From NCBI GenBank assembly GCA_937995655.1, contig CALKJI010000004.1, positions 1 through 64,000 of the forward strand: DNA of 64,000 nt, written 5' to 3'. Shown one piece after another: positions 51,994 to 60,686 of the stretch. Each line of letters begins with the position of its first letter. Within the stretch, counting starts at the first letter, position 1. The notes under the pieces are model-generated. The model had not been told where the DNA came from, ran no database searches, and saw only the letters and a list, made by a program, of their open reading frames with translations. The position numbers and the translations under genes were made by a program. This DNA is from an uncultured Pseudothermotoga sp. GTDB taxonomy: Bacteria; Thermotogota; Thermotogae; Thermotogales; DSM-5069.

Positions 51994-53415
51994 CTAGAAC
52001 GTATATGTACCACTCGCAAGTGTTCTGCTCCATTCCCAAAAGTCATAGCTCACAGATGGTATGCCCCCACACAGATCCTTCAGCCATCCAGCCATCTGAA
52101 CACCACCGGAGGCTGTCAAACCTCCTGTTATTGTGTAACCCACCTGATTTGAACTTCCAACAGATGTCGAAGTTGTTCCCTTTATCCATGGAGTTAATTT
52201 CACAAAGGGTCCTGCAACATAGTAGACGTATGCACAGAGTGTGAAAGGCAAACTTCCTTGAGCCTCAGCACCAATTTTTGCATTGGCTTGGAAATTCACA
52301 CCAGAATAGCTAGTTGAATAACTTGGTGTTTTGTTCCAAGAGCCATTTTGATAGGTTACCTTCAGCGATGTTGTCACACTGAGTGTAGCCCAAGTTTTGA
52401 AACCGATGGAACCATAGATCTTAGCTATGGCTTGGGCATCGAGCTTTGCCTCTAAGTTCAGAACAACAGGCACACAACCTACCCAGAAACTCACAGTTTT
52501 TGACCTTGTAAAAAGGTTCCTGGACCAGTTTTTTTCGATAGTTCCTCCTGATGATACTTCTAAAGAAGGGGTAAGAGAAGGCGTCAATGAAACAACACTC
52601 TCAAATTTTTTGAACTTGTAACTCCAGCTGAACAAGCCCGTTTTCACCCACTCATGTTCCCACAAAAGCGATGTTGTAAAGGTGAGCGTGACGGTAATCA
52701 TTGGTGTCACAGAAAGTGTTTGATAAGTAAATGTGTAAGACAACGATTCACCAGAAGAAACACTAAAATTCCATGAACCAGAAAAATCACTTGCTATATC
52801 GTGTGCAACAGGTTTGGTTAAATGGTCTAAATTCTTTTGGTTCATCATCTCTTTGTTAGAGAAGAACAAGTTGAATGAAGTATAGTCTCTCAGGTTTTGC
52901 AAAACTTCTGTACTCTTCTTTTGGTCTAAGAGATATTTCGGTGTGCCACCGTTTGTTATGATTTTTTCATTTATCAAGACACCCTTTTTGGTTTTTTCAA
53001 GCTTGGCTTCATAGGTTGTACCACCGCCCACGTCTACAAACCACCTGCTTGGTTCGATCTTTGAAAAGAAGGTCGGTTTTATGCCTTCCAAATTGGATCC
53101 CTCTGGTAGTACAATTTCAACCTGTCTTTCTGTCAAAAGTGAGTTTTTTTCTGACTGTAAGAAAGCTGATTCAAAGAGTTTCCCGTCGATCTCATTCTCG
53201 AAGTACTTTGGCATAAGTTTTTCTGCCATTTTCTCGTTCTCAAAACCTTTCCGGGCTATCAAAAATAGATCATCTTGCAGTCTCACAAAACCAGGTACTT
53301 TCATCGTTGTGATGAAGGTGTAACCTCCTGAATCCTTTGTCATCTCTACATCCTTGGCAGTGAATGAGGGTGTTGTACCATAGAGTAGATAGTAATGTTT
53401 AGTTAGTTCAATCAA
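51994..53415 (-). CDS. Exported beta-rich protein, 3' part of a probable frameshifted gene
   Basis: This 473-codon frame begins at a TTG overlapping the stop of 53412-53630. There is no ribosome site. The protein is rich in Ser, Thr and aromatic residues with many predicted beta strands (for example SVSSGESLSYTFTYQTLSV), but has no signal peptide of its own. The signal peptide sits on the adjacent short frame, and its in-frame extension upstream (QSFKNYLIELTKHYYLLYG) reads like continuous protein. I think the two are one exported protein interrupted by a -1 frameshift near an A5 run around 53440-53450. I do not recognise the family. A terminator follows at 51936-51954. Confidence 0.7.
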   Translation of the reverse strand: MIELTKHYYLLYGTTPSFTAKDVEMTKDSGGYTFITTMKVPGFVRLQDDLFLIARKGFENEKMAEKLMPKYFENEIDGKLFESAFLQSEKNSLLTERQVEIVLPEGSNLEGIKPTFFSKIEPSRWFVDVGGGTTYEAKLEKTKKGVLINEKIITNGGTPKYLLDQKKSTEVLQNLRDYTSFNLFFSNKEMMNQKNLDHLTKPVAHDIASDFSGSWNFSVSSGESLSYTFTYQTLSVTPMITVTLTFTTSLLWEHEWVKTGLFSWSYKFKKFESVVSLTPSLTPSLEVSSGGTIEKNWSRNLFTRSKTVSFWVGCVPVVLNLEAKLDAQAIAKIYGSIGFKTWATLSVTTSLKVTYQNGSWNKTPSYSTSYSGVNFQANAKIGAEAQGSLPFTLCAYVYYVAGPFVKLTPWIKGTTSTSVGSSNQVGYTITGGLTASGGVQMAGWLKDLCGGIPSVSYDFWEWSRTLASGTYTF

Positions 53416-53630
53416 GTAATTCTTGAAACTTTGTTGTCTTTTTGTATCTCTTCATAATGGCTTATATACATTTTCGCCAACTCTGACTCTGGTAAGAACT
53501 CCTTTCTTGTTATGATTGCTGAACCATCCTGCATTACTTCGATACGCTCTTGAATATTCCTTTTGAATTGTGTCCCAAAGATTGCAATAGTCAATACTAA
53601 AAGCAAAACCAAGACAATCCTTTTGATCAT
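53412..53630 (-). CDS. Signal-peptide-bearing 5' part of the same exported gene
   Basis: These 72 codons start at ATG 53630 with GGGGGA 6 bases upstream. They encode a clear signal peptide (MIKRIVLVLLLVLTIAIFGTQF) followed by VMQDGSAIITRKEFLPESELAKMY and then HYEEIQKDN. The frame ends at TGA 53412-53414, one base off the following frame. Its domain looks truncated and continues in the other frame. Unless translation shifts, the product would be a short secreted fragment. Confidence 0.65.
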   Translation of the reverse strand: MIKRIVLVLLLVLTIAIFGTQFKRNIQERIEVMQDGSAIITRKEFLPESELAKMYISHYEEIQKDNKVSRIT

Positions 53631-53714
53631 CTTCAATCCCCCTTAGATGGATCAGATCTATAAGGATTGTCTGGCACGCCTATTAAAATCCTATTAGAAA
53701 GACTTGTTCCAAAG

Positions 53715-55751
53715 TCATCTTAGTAAAAGAATCTCTCTTATACCCATTAAATCTAAAGACTTACTCTGTTCCAGATTTATATCAAAAACTTGGATGCCTT
53801 GTTGCGTTGCCACATAAATATAACTTCCACTGACAACGATAGAATGTGCATTCAGGTCAATTTCTTTCAACTTTGAAAGCTCTTCATCGTATTTTACGAG
53901 TTTCTGATCACTCAATACATAGACAAAACCAGAATCAAAATAGATCCTCTTTCCATTGATCAAACTGGTTGACTTAATCTCTGACAGATCATTAGAGCCG
54001 AGTCTGTAAACCTTTGAATCACTCAACAGATAGACCATGTTATCCACTACATACACATCTTTTGCCCTACAGCTGAAGCTGTTTTTCAGAACAGGATTAG
54101 ATGGGTCCAATGCATCGTACTTTTTCAGGCCATCGTTGTCACAAACATAGATGTATTGGCCGAGAATAAAAAGTGAAGAAGGTTCATTCAGTGGGATCGA
54201 CGATCTTTGATCAACGCTCTGATCTGATATTCCTAAAATGAGTAAAGTTGCATCGTTTGTTATACACGCAAAGACTTCTCCTGCTACGATTTTTTGAATA
54301 GGCACCAAAGCATCTACCCAGATGCTGTTGCCGGCAAAGGATGCTGTTGCCACGCCACTCTCACTTATGATAGAAAATTCATTTCCAATGACAAAGATAT
54401 TTTCTTCATAGTAGAAAAAGTCATTACCTGTTATGGTAGAGATCTTTGTATCTGATGCAGGTTCTTGAGTGAAATCGATCTGGTAGATGCCGTCTTCACA
54501 CAGTGCCAGTAGTTTACTATAAGTTGTTTGAACGCCTGTGTAAAAGTTCCAAACAGGCCCTTCGGTTGAGGTATTTCCATCTTTTGCTACAACTTTCCAG
54601 TAATATTTCTTGTTTTTCTCAAGGTTTTGTATCAACATATTTGAACTGGACAGATTTTGTCTTATCAGGGGTGGATTTGAACCTTCCCCAAAATACAGAT
54701 CATAAAAGAGTAGATCTTCATCTGGATCTGATGACACCCAGCTCAAAAGAACATCTGTTTCGAAAACCGATGCATTGTTCTCAGGCGAAGGATTTGTAGG
54801 CATCGATGGGGCACTGTTGGCTAAACCCTTTGTGGTGAAGGTCCATTTGGGTCCAACGGTCAGGTTGGTTCCATCAGATGCTTTTATATACCAACTGTAG
54901 GTTTTGTTTGGTGAAAGATCACTCAGTACAAATCTAGATTGATTGGTATCTGTTTTTTTCACTTCATTCAGATAAACTTCAAAATTCAGTGAATCTCCAT
55001 CGGGGTCGGAACATTCCCATTCCAATGTAACCGGTATGTTCACAGATTGAGCACCATCTGGGGGCGAAATGACCTTTGGAACATATGGTGCGCTGTTTTG
55101 CCCAACTTGAGCAGTTGTGAAAGTTGCTGGGTCACTTTGAATAGTATATTCACCGTCAAAGGCCTTCACAAACCATGTGTATGTCTTTGATGGTTGAAGG
55201 TTGTACTTTGTGTACTGGTAGTTTGTGGTTGTCGCTAAAAAGGAGCCATCCAGATACAGCTCGAACTTCAGAGGATCTTGATCCGGATCGGTGCACCTCC
55301 ATTGAAAGACAACCTGTTTATAATCAACGTTCCCTGAAGATGGAGCAGGCGACAAAAGTTCTGGCTTTTTTGGAGCTCTGTTGATCTTTTTGGTAGAAAA
55401 GCTCAACCAATCTGAATCTGTTTTATTATTTCCATCGTTTGCAATCACCTTCCAGTAATAGGTTTTACTCGGTTCAAGTTCTTCTCTGTGAAAATTGTTG
55501 AGGCCTTTATAGACTAATTTGGTGTTCATCTTGCTTTCTCCAAAGAATACTTCATATGTTAGGGCATCATTCTCAGGATCGGTAAAAGTCCATCTGAGAG
55601 TTGTGTTAGTGCCAACGTCGGTGGCGCCGTTCTCTGGAGTTGATGAAACAAATTGTGGACGGTTGTTGGTGGCCACAGAAGGCCCACTACAGGCTGTCAA
55701 GAATAATATGAAAGTAAGAAATGTAATTGTTAACATGCTGGGGTATTTCAT
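53715..55751 (-). CDS. Lipoprotein with four Fn3-like domains and a C-terminal propeller-like region
   Basis: This 678-residue protein starts MKYPSMLTITFLTF with a lipobox ending in LTAC. Four tandem domains of about 95 residues each carry the PENGATD-type start and a tYYWKVxAxDG core. The last 270 residues have repeated short strands (SLFILGQYIYVCDNDGLKKYD, DVYVVDNMVYLLSDSKVYRL, IVVSGSYIYVATQQGIQVFD) like LVIVD or beta-propeller repeats. Surface binding is a likely role, with no enzyme motif seen. ATG at 55751 follows GGAGGGG. The frame upstream to 56168 is antisense to another gene and is ignored. Confidence 0.85.
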   Translation of the reverse strand: MKYPSMLTITFLTFILFLTACSGPSVATNNRPQFVSSTPENGATDVGTNTTLRWTFTDPENDALTYEVFFGESKMNTKLVYKGLNNFHREELEPSKTYYWKVIANDGNNKTDSDWLSFSTKKINRAPKKPELLSPAPSSGNVDYKQVVFQWRCTDPDQDPLKFELYLDGSFLATTTNYQYTKYNLQPSKTYTWFVKAFDGEYTIQSDPATFTTAQVGQNSAPYVPKVISPPDGAQSVNIPVTLEWECSDPDGDSLNFEVYLNEVKKTDTNQSRFVLSDLSPNKTYSWYIKASDGTNLTVGPKWTFTTKGLANSAPSMPTNPSPENNASVFETDVLLSWVSSDPDEDLLFYDLYFGEGSNPPLIRQNLSSSNMLIQNLEKNKKYYWKVVAKDGNTSTEGPVWNFYTGVQTTYSKLLALCEDGIYQIDFTQEPASDTKISTITGNDFFYYEENIFVIGNEFSIISESGVATASFAGNSIWVDALVPIQKIVAGEVFACITNDATLLILGISDQSVDQRSSIPLNEPSSLFILGQYIYVCDNDGLKKYDALDPSNPVLKNSFSCRAKDVYVVDNMVYLLSDSKVYRLGSNDLSEIKSTSLINGKRIYFDSGFVYVLSDQKLVKYDEELSKLKEIDLNAHSIVVSGSYIYVATQQGIQVFDINLEQSKSLDLMGIREILLLR

Positions 55752-55850
55752 TAATGACCCCTCCTTGTTGATAGTTAAATAGTCATTAACTTTGACCCTT
55801 TTGATGCTATTATATACCATGAGAACTCTCAAGCCATGGGAGGAGTTTGG

Positions 55851-56423
55851 ATGGATGAAAGAGAGGAATTGTTGAAAAAGATCAAGATTCTTGAGGATCA
55901 ACTTGACTACTATCGCATGCGTGACGCACAAATGGAACAGATGCTTCAAGAATACAACCAGTTTATAAAAAGACAGTTTGAACTGTATGATGATTTTGTC
56001 AAAGACATAGGCACCAGCAGAATTGTAGATCCAATTACGCGAGTTTATTCTTCGGAACACATGAATCGTTTGATAGCTTATTACCATCAAAAAGCCTTTG
56101 AAGAAAACAGAGGTTACGCGATCGTGATGGTTAGAGTGTGTAAGCAAAATGAGGAATTTGAGAAACATCTTGTGTTGGTTGGAAAAATTCTAAAAAATGC
56201 AGTGCGTGTTCCAATGGACAGTGTGGGAAAGATTTCTGACGATACCTTTGTTATTCTCCTGACGGACGTGAACAGGGAAAACGCACAAAAAGTTGTAGAA
56301 AGAGTTAGGGACTCACTCAAAAGGAGCTTAGAAGTCGACACAAAGGTGTCTTTTAAAGTCTATCCAAGCGATGGAGAAGACTTGGAAAAGATTATTCATC
56401 AGCTTCAATCGGAGGTATCGTAG
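55851..56423 (+). CDS. Coiled-coil protein with degenerate GGDEF domain
   Basis: The first 60 residues form a charged coiled coil (EELLKKIKILEDQLDYY). The rest (from DPITRVYSSEHMNRLIAYYHQKAFEENR) follows the GGDEF fold, but the active site GG(D/E)EF is replaced by ISDDTF, so diguanylate cyclase activity is not expected. It could be a c-di-GMP or GTP binding regulator. ATG at 55851 follows GGGAGGAG. It is directly joined to murA (no gap), suggesting a link to wall synthesis. Confidence 0.8.
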   Translation: MDEREELLKKIKILEDQLDYYRMRDAQMEQMLQEYNQFIKRQFELYDDFVKDIGTSRIVDPITRVYSSEHMNRLIAYYHQKAFEENRGYAIVMVRVCKQNEEFEKHLVLVGKILKNAVRVPMDSVGKISDDTFVILLTDVNRENAQKVVERVRDSLKRSLEVDTKVSFKVYPSDGEDLEKIIHQLQSEVS

Positions 56424-57683
56424 GTGGGTAGTTTGATCATTGAAGGGCCCGCCAAGCTAAGTGGGGCGGTCAAAATCTCTGGTTCCAAGAACTCTGCTTT
56501 ACCTATTCTTGCAGCTACTCTCTTGTTTGATGAAAGAGTTATCTTGGAAAATATACCAGACTTGATGGATATTCACACGATGATTGAGATACTAAGTGCA
56601 GCCAGGTGTAAGGTTATCTTCAGCAACGGTGTTGCTACGATTGATCCCCCAACCAATCCTAATACTGACATACCATATGAACTTGTCAGAAAGATGAGGG
56701 CTTCTTTCAACGTACTGGGTCCGTTAGCTGCGAAATTTCAAAAGGCTTCCGTTTCACTACCTGGTGGTTGTTCCATAGGCGTCAGGCCGGTAGATTATCA
56801 TCTCGAAGGTTTGCAAAAGCTTGGCTTTTCAACGAATATAGAGCATGGTATCGTAACCGCCAAGTTGGAAAAAAAGGTAGATGAGGTCATTATATCCCTA
56901 CCATTTCCAAGTGTTGGAGCCACAGAACATATAATGACAACGGCAGCCATTCTCGATGGGACTCACACAATCATAGAAAATGCCGCGATGGAACCAGAGA
57001 TAGAAGACCTAGCCATCTTTCTGAACCAAGCAGGTTGTAAGATTTTGGGTGCCGGTACAAGACGCATAGAGGTCTTTGGTGTTAAAAAAGTATATGGCTG
57101 TGTCCATAGGATCATACCGGATCGAATCGAAGCAGGGACTTATATAATTGCGATCGCAGCTACCATGGGAGATGCTTTGGTGGAAAACTTGAATGTATCA
57201 CATCTAATATCGTTGTTCGATGTACTGAGAAGTTCTAAAGTGAATCTATCACAAATATGTGAAGACAAGGTAAGGGTTTCCATGAACCAAAGACCAGACC
57301 CTGTGAAAATTCAGGTGACCCCGTACCCAGGTTTTCCAACGGATTTGCAACCTCAGATCATAGCCTTTCTTTCGAGAGCACAAGGCACATCGACTGTTAC
57401 AGAAACTGTTTTCAAATCACGGTTTCAGCATGTTGATGAACTCAGGCGTTTTGGAGCAAGGATAGAGGTCAGCGATGGAACCGCCATCGTTCATGGGGTT
57501 GAAAAACTCAGTGGGACGCAAGTGAGTGCCACTGATTTGAGAGCTGCCGCAGCACTTGTGATCGCTGGCTTGATGGCAAATGGTACGACTTTGATCAGCG
57601 AAGTGGACCAAATATTCAGAGGTTATGAAAAGGTTGTTGAAAAGCTTTCAAGTCTTTCGGCGGTGATTCAATATCGAGAGTAG
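56424..57683 (+). CDS. murA: UDP-N-acetylglucosamine 1-carboxyvinyltransferase
   Basis: This 419-residue protein has the EPT fold with KISGSKNSALPILAATLL at the start and the catalytic Cys in PGGCSIGVRPVDYHLEGL (Cys rather than Asp, so fosfomycin-sensitive by family rule). DRIEAGTYI and the C-terminal DLRAAAALVIAGL are standard. It makes the first committed precursor of peptidoglycan. The GTG start follows the preceding gene without spacing. Confidence 0.96.
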   Translation: MGSLIIEGPAKLSGAVKISGSKNSALPILAATLLFDERVILENIPDLMDIHTMIEILSAARCKVIFSNGVATIDPPTNPNTDIPYELVRKMRASFNVLGPLAAKFQKASVSLPGGCSIGVRPVDYHLEGLQKLGFSTNIEHGIVTAKLEKKVDEVIISLPFPSVGATEHIMTTAAILDGTHTIIENAAMEPEIEDLAIFLNQAGCKILGAGTRRIEVFGVKKVYGCVHRIIPDRIEAGTYIIAIAATMGDALVENLNVSHLISLFDVLRSSKVNLSQICEDKVRVSMNQRPDPVKIQVTPYPGFPTDLQPQIIAFLSRAQGTSTVTETVFKSRFQHVDELRRFGARIEVSDGTAIVHGVEKLSGTQVSATDLRAAAALVIAGLMANGTTLISEVDQIFRGYEKVVEKLSSLSAVIQYRE

Positions 57684-58611
57684 ATTTTCAGAGATCACTT
57701 CAAAGCTCAAAGAAAAACTTACACACTGTGATCTGTGCCCTGTTCAATGTGGGGTGAATAGATACCACAAGACTGGTAAATGTAAGGTTGGTGCTCTGGC
57801 CAAAGTAATGAATGTCGTTCTGCATTTTGGCGAGGAACCTCCAATCAGTGGTGAAAATGGTGCGGGTACGATCTTTTTCAGTGGCTGTAACCTTCGTTGT
57901 GTCTATTGTCAGAACATGAATTTCAGTCAGTTAGCGAGGGGTGTCGAGATAACCTCTGGAGAGCTTGCCGAAATCTTTCTGGATTTACAATATCACGGTG
58001 CTGAGACGCTGAATCTTGTTACGCCCACACCACATCTTCCTTCAATAGTTCAAGCCCTTGAAATTGCCAGACAGAAAGGTTTGAACTTGCCTGTTGTTTT
58101 CAATACGAGCAGTTATGAATCTGTTGAAACTCTTAAACTGCTTGAAGGAATCGTTGATATCTACTTGGCGGATTTGAAATATGGTGATGACCAGTCGGGT
58201 TATATTTACTCCGGTGTGAGAGATTACTACACGGTTGCTACTCAAGCTCTCATTGAGATGCATAGACAGGTCGGGGCATTCAAAGAAGGAGGTAAAAAAG
58301 GTCTCATAGTTAGACATCTTGTACTTCCCAATGATGTAGGAGGTACCCAGAGGGTAATGGACTTTGTTTTTTACTCTCTATCGCCATTGGTACCGATTTC
58401 ATTGATGTCTCAGTATAATCCATTGTTTGGAGCCAGAACCGATCCGTTGATTGCAAGAAAGATCACCAAGGAAGAATATGAAAAGGCAATAGAAAGGGCC
58501 GTTGAATTGAATATGTTTGGTTGGATCCAGACCGATGAAAAAAAGAGAGTAACGGCAAAACCAGTCAAATCAACTTATAAAATCATAAGCCTGATGAAAT
58601 CAAGAACATGA
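57673..58611 (+). CDS. PflA-like radical SAM enzyme with non-canonical start
   Basis: The radical SAM core has CNLRCVYC (C-x3-C-x2-C). It shows the family segments GEEPPISG, NGAGTIFFSG and NLVTPTPHLPSI. Relatives carry N-terminal cysteines in a CDLCPxxCGVNR pattern. Here that pattern is encoded at 57727-57765, upstream of the first ATG, GTG or TTG that keeps it (the first canonical start is GTG 57754). The frame is open back to 57667. ATC at 57673 lies 5 bases after GGTGAT, so I suggest it as the start. The starting codon is inferred. The end overlaps the convergent gene by 29 bases. Confidence 0.8.
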   Translation: MESRFSEITSKLKEKLTHCDLCPVQCGVNRYHKTGKCKVGALAKVMNVVLHFGEEPPISGENGAGTIFFSGCNLRCVYCQNMNFSQLARGVEITSGELAEIFLDLQYHGAETLNLVTPTPHLPSIVQALEIARQKGLNLPVVFNTSSYESVETLKLLEGIVDIYLADLKYGDDQSGYIYSGVRDYYTVATQALIEMHRQVGAFKEGGKKGLIVRHLVLPNDVGGTQRVMDFVFYSLSPLVPISLMSQYNPLFGARTDPLIARKITKEEYEKAIERAVELNMFGWIQTDEKKRVTAKPVKSTYKIISLMKSRT

Positions 58612-59455
58612 ATAACAAAGCCCCAAGTGCTATGAAGGTCGTTGTCAGTATTATTTCTTTCGTGTTAGTATAGTGAGATCTATCTATCTTCACAGATTCG
58701 GTCGCCACGAAGGTTTCTTTCTCTGTCTGGGCAACGGCTTTGACTGTGTACTCACCATCTGCTACACCTTTTCCGTCCCAGGAAATCTGATTTGAACCGG
58801 CTTTGGCTTTTCCCGTCCACTGCCAAAGGACGTTTTGATTATTATCTACAACGCTGATCGTCAACTGTGCAGCCTTTGAAAGGTATACATAGAAGGTCGT
58901 GTAATCATTGTACCAGTCACCATTAGGAGAAAATTCCTTTGGTTCTACCTTCAAATTTATGGACAGGACTTCCTCTATTAGATTTATATTGACACTTGTT
59001 TCCTTCAAGTATGAGATATTCAAAAGCCGAGTTTCTGGTATGTACCCGCTTGCTTTAAAGGTGATGTACACACTGCCTTCGGGTACATATACAGTGTCTT
59101 TTACACTGTTTAACTTTCCAAGGAATCTGTTTTCAGAATATACTTCAACCGGATAGACATTGGAATATACCCTTAAATTACCAGCCCTAGTGAGAGGAGC
59201 ATAAAAGATCACTTGACCTGGTTGCGATAGGTAAACGACACTATCAAAGACAAGATACCAATTTTTGCTCACAGTTATCCTGTGTTCACCTGATGAAGCC
59301 AAGGTTATTTGCAAAACACCGTTTATATCAGAGATGCCCGCGAATATCCCGTTCACATATACATTAGCAAAAGGTTCTGTTCTAATAATGACAACATAAC
59401 TTGCGCTAACTAGCACAACAAGGAACAGAAAGATCAAAACGATCAATTTCTTCAT
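58583..59455 (-). CDS. Exported PEGA/FlgD-Ig-like protein with C-terminal membrane anchor
   Basis: This 290-residue protein starts with a signal peptide (MKKLIVLIFLFLVVLVSASY). PEGA-like domains follow (RTEPFANVYVNGIFAGISD and VYVPEGSVYITFKASGY). An FSPNGDWYND motif begins a FlgD-type Ig domain (VLWQWTGKAKAGSNQISWDGKGV), and a membrane helix (ILTTTFIALGALLFMFLISS) ends it. It is probably a cell-surface or periplasmic-side protein. ATG 59455 follows AGGAGG by 6 bases. It is the last of three minus-strand exported genes. Confidence 0.85.
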   Translation of the reverse strand: MKKLIVLIFLFLVVLVSASYVVIIRTEPFANVYVNGIFAGISDINGVLQITLASSGEHRITVSKNWYLVFDSVVYLSQPGQVIFYAPLTRAGNLRVYSNVYPVEVYSENRFLGKLNSVKDTVYVPEGSVYITFKASGYIPETRLLNISYLKETSVNINLIEEVLSINLKVEPKEFSPNGDWYNDYTTFYVYLSKAAQLTISVVDNNQNVLWQWTGKAKAGSNQISWDGKGVADGEYTVKAVAQTEKETFVATESVKIDRSHYTNTKEIILTTTFIALGALLFMFLISSGL

Positions 59456-59471
59456 GCTAAACCTCCTCATT

Positions 59472-60173
59472 TCACCAATCTGTTGTTGTGTAAAAATCGA
59501 CGATATTCTCTATAATCCAGATTTCACCACTCTGGTAATATTCTACACCGATCACAATAGGTTCAGTTGATCTAATATCGACCACTCCAGAAGTTTGAGA
59601 GTTCAACTCTTTTGTCAGATCAACATAAGCGGAAGCCTTGGGTGAGATATTTCCTGACAACTCTTTTACGACACTCCCTGTGTAGTCATATACCCAGACG
59701 TAAACTTCCGTTTCTTTATTGGAAATGTTTATCAAAGAAAAAGCAGTCTCGGCACTACCGAAATTTGTATAGCTGATACCATACCAGTAATACTTTGCAT
59801 CGGGAGAAGTTTGTACTGGTTCTATCACGTGGTTTCGGCAAAAGAGCATTTCACTGTCCTTGTAGAGAACAGAGATGTATAAAAGTTGGTCACTTTGGAG
59901 TAACACTAATCCCCAGTTTTTATCACTTTGAGGTACCTTCTGTACAAGATCTATGTGAACCGTCTCGTAGGGTTTTGATCTGAAGGTATCTTTCCAGATC
60001 TCTTTACCATCACAGTTGTAAACTACTACTCTAAAGTACGCATTTTCGTCGCTCAGATTTGAGACGAGCAGTGCAGTGTTCTTCCCTGGTGTCGAATCAT
60101 GATAGAGACCGTAGTTGGCAGAAAAGACAATTACCGAAAGGAACATTGTGAAAATCAACAAAATTTTCTCCAT
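59472..60173 (-). CDS. Exported protein of unknown function
   Basis: This 233-residue protein has a signal peptide (MEKILLIFTMFLSVIVFSANYG). Two similar beta-sandwich-like halves follow, with NLSDENAYFRVVVYNCDGKEIW in the first and NISNKETEVYVWVYDYTGSVV in the second. They suggest an internal duplication. It is not a known enzyme. ATG 60173 is preferred as GGGAG lies 8 bases upstream. It overlaps the upstream lipoprotein stop region. Confidence 0.75.
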   Translation of the reverse strand: MEKILLIFTMFLSVIVFSANYGLYHDSTPGKNTALLVSNLSDENAYFRVVVYNCDGKEIWKDTFRSKPYETVHIDLVQKVPQSDKNWGLVLLQSDQLLYISVLYKDSEMLFCRNHVIEPVQTSPDAKYYWYGISYTNFGSAETAFSLINISNKETEVYVWVYDYTGSVVKELSGNISPKASAYVDLTKELNSQTSGVVDIRSTEPIVIGVEYYQSGEIWIIENIVDFYTTTDW

Positions 60174-60178
60174 CCATC

Positions 60179-60652
60179 TCACTCCCTTAACATAGGATAA
60201 GAGACGATCGTTGTACCTGAAGCATAAACCGTTAGAAGATAAGGCTTTCCTTCAATCAAAAGCATTGGACATGAGCCTGGTTGTACCTGTTGAGCACTTT
60301 TCATGAGCAAATTCATGGTGTATACCTTGTCAACCCAGCTTGGAGGCCTTTCTAAACTGAAGAACTTCAACCCAGTGTCGCCATAGGAAACAAGGCTGAC
60401 CTCACTTGCATTTTTACTAAAAAGTTCAAGCAAATCAGTGGTGTAAGAAGAAGCATCGGTGGTCGTTGCAGATTCATGAATGTGAACATAGTGTGATACA
60501 AAATATTGCATACCAACCTTGCCTTGGAGATAATCATTGATATCTTTGACGATCTCTTCAGAGAATTTTCCTACATTTGGCTCAAAAAGTGATAGACAGC
60601 CACCTAATGCAAGAACAACAATGATTACAAGTAGATACAAAACTTTACCCAT
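60179..60652 (-). CDS. Small lipoprotein, function unknown
   Basis: This 157-residue protein has a lipobox ending in LGGC (MGKVLYLLVIIVVLALGGC), so it is likely lipid-anchored. The rest is a mixed alpha/beta domain with no recognised motif (EEIVKDINDYLQGK, PSWVDKVYTMNLLMKSAQ). AAGGGGGA precedes the ATG. It leads the three-gene exported unit 60652-58583. Confidence 0.8.
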   Translation of the reverse strand: MGKVLYLLVIIVVLALGGCLSLFEPNVGKFSEEIVKDINDYLQGKVGMQYFVSHYVHIHESATTTDASSYTTDLLELFSKNASEVSLVSYGDTGLKFFSLERPPSWVDKVYTMNLLMKSAQQVQPGSCPMLLIEGKPYLLTVYASGTTIVSYPMLRE

Positions 60653-60686
60653 ATTATATTCCCCCTTGGTATTTTACACCAGATGA

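Noticed and set aside
55752-56168. N-terminal extension of the Fn3 lipoprotein
   Set aside because: It is antisense to the GGDEF-like gene, and the lipobox and ribosome site fix the start at 55751.
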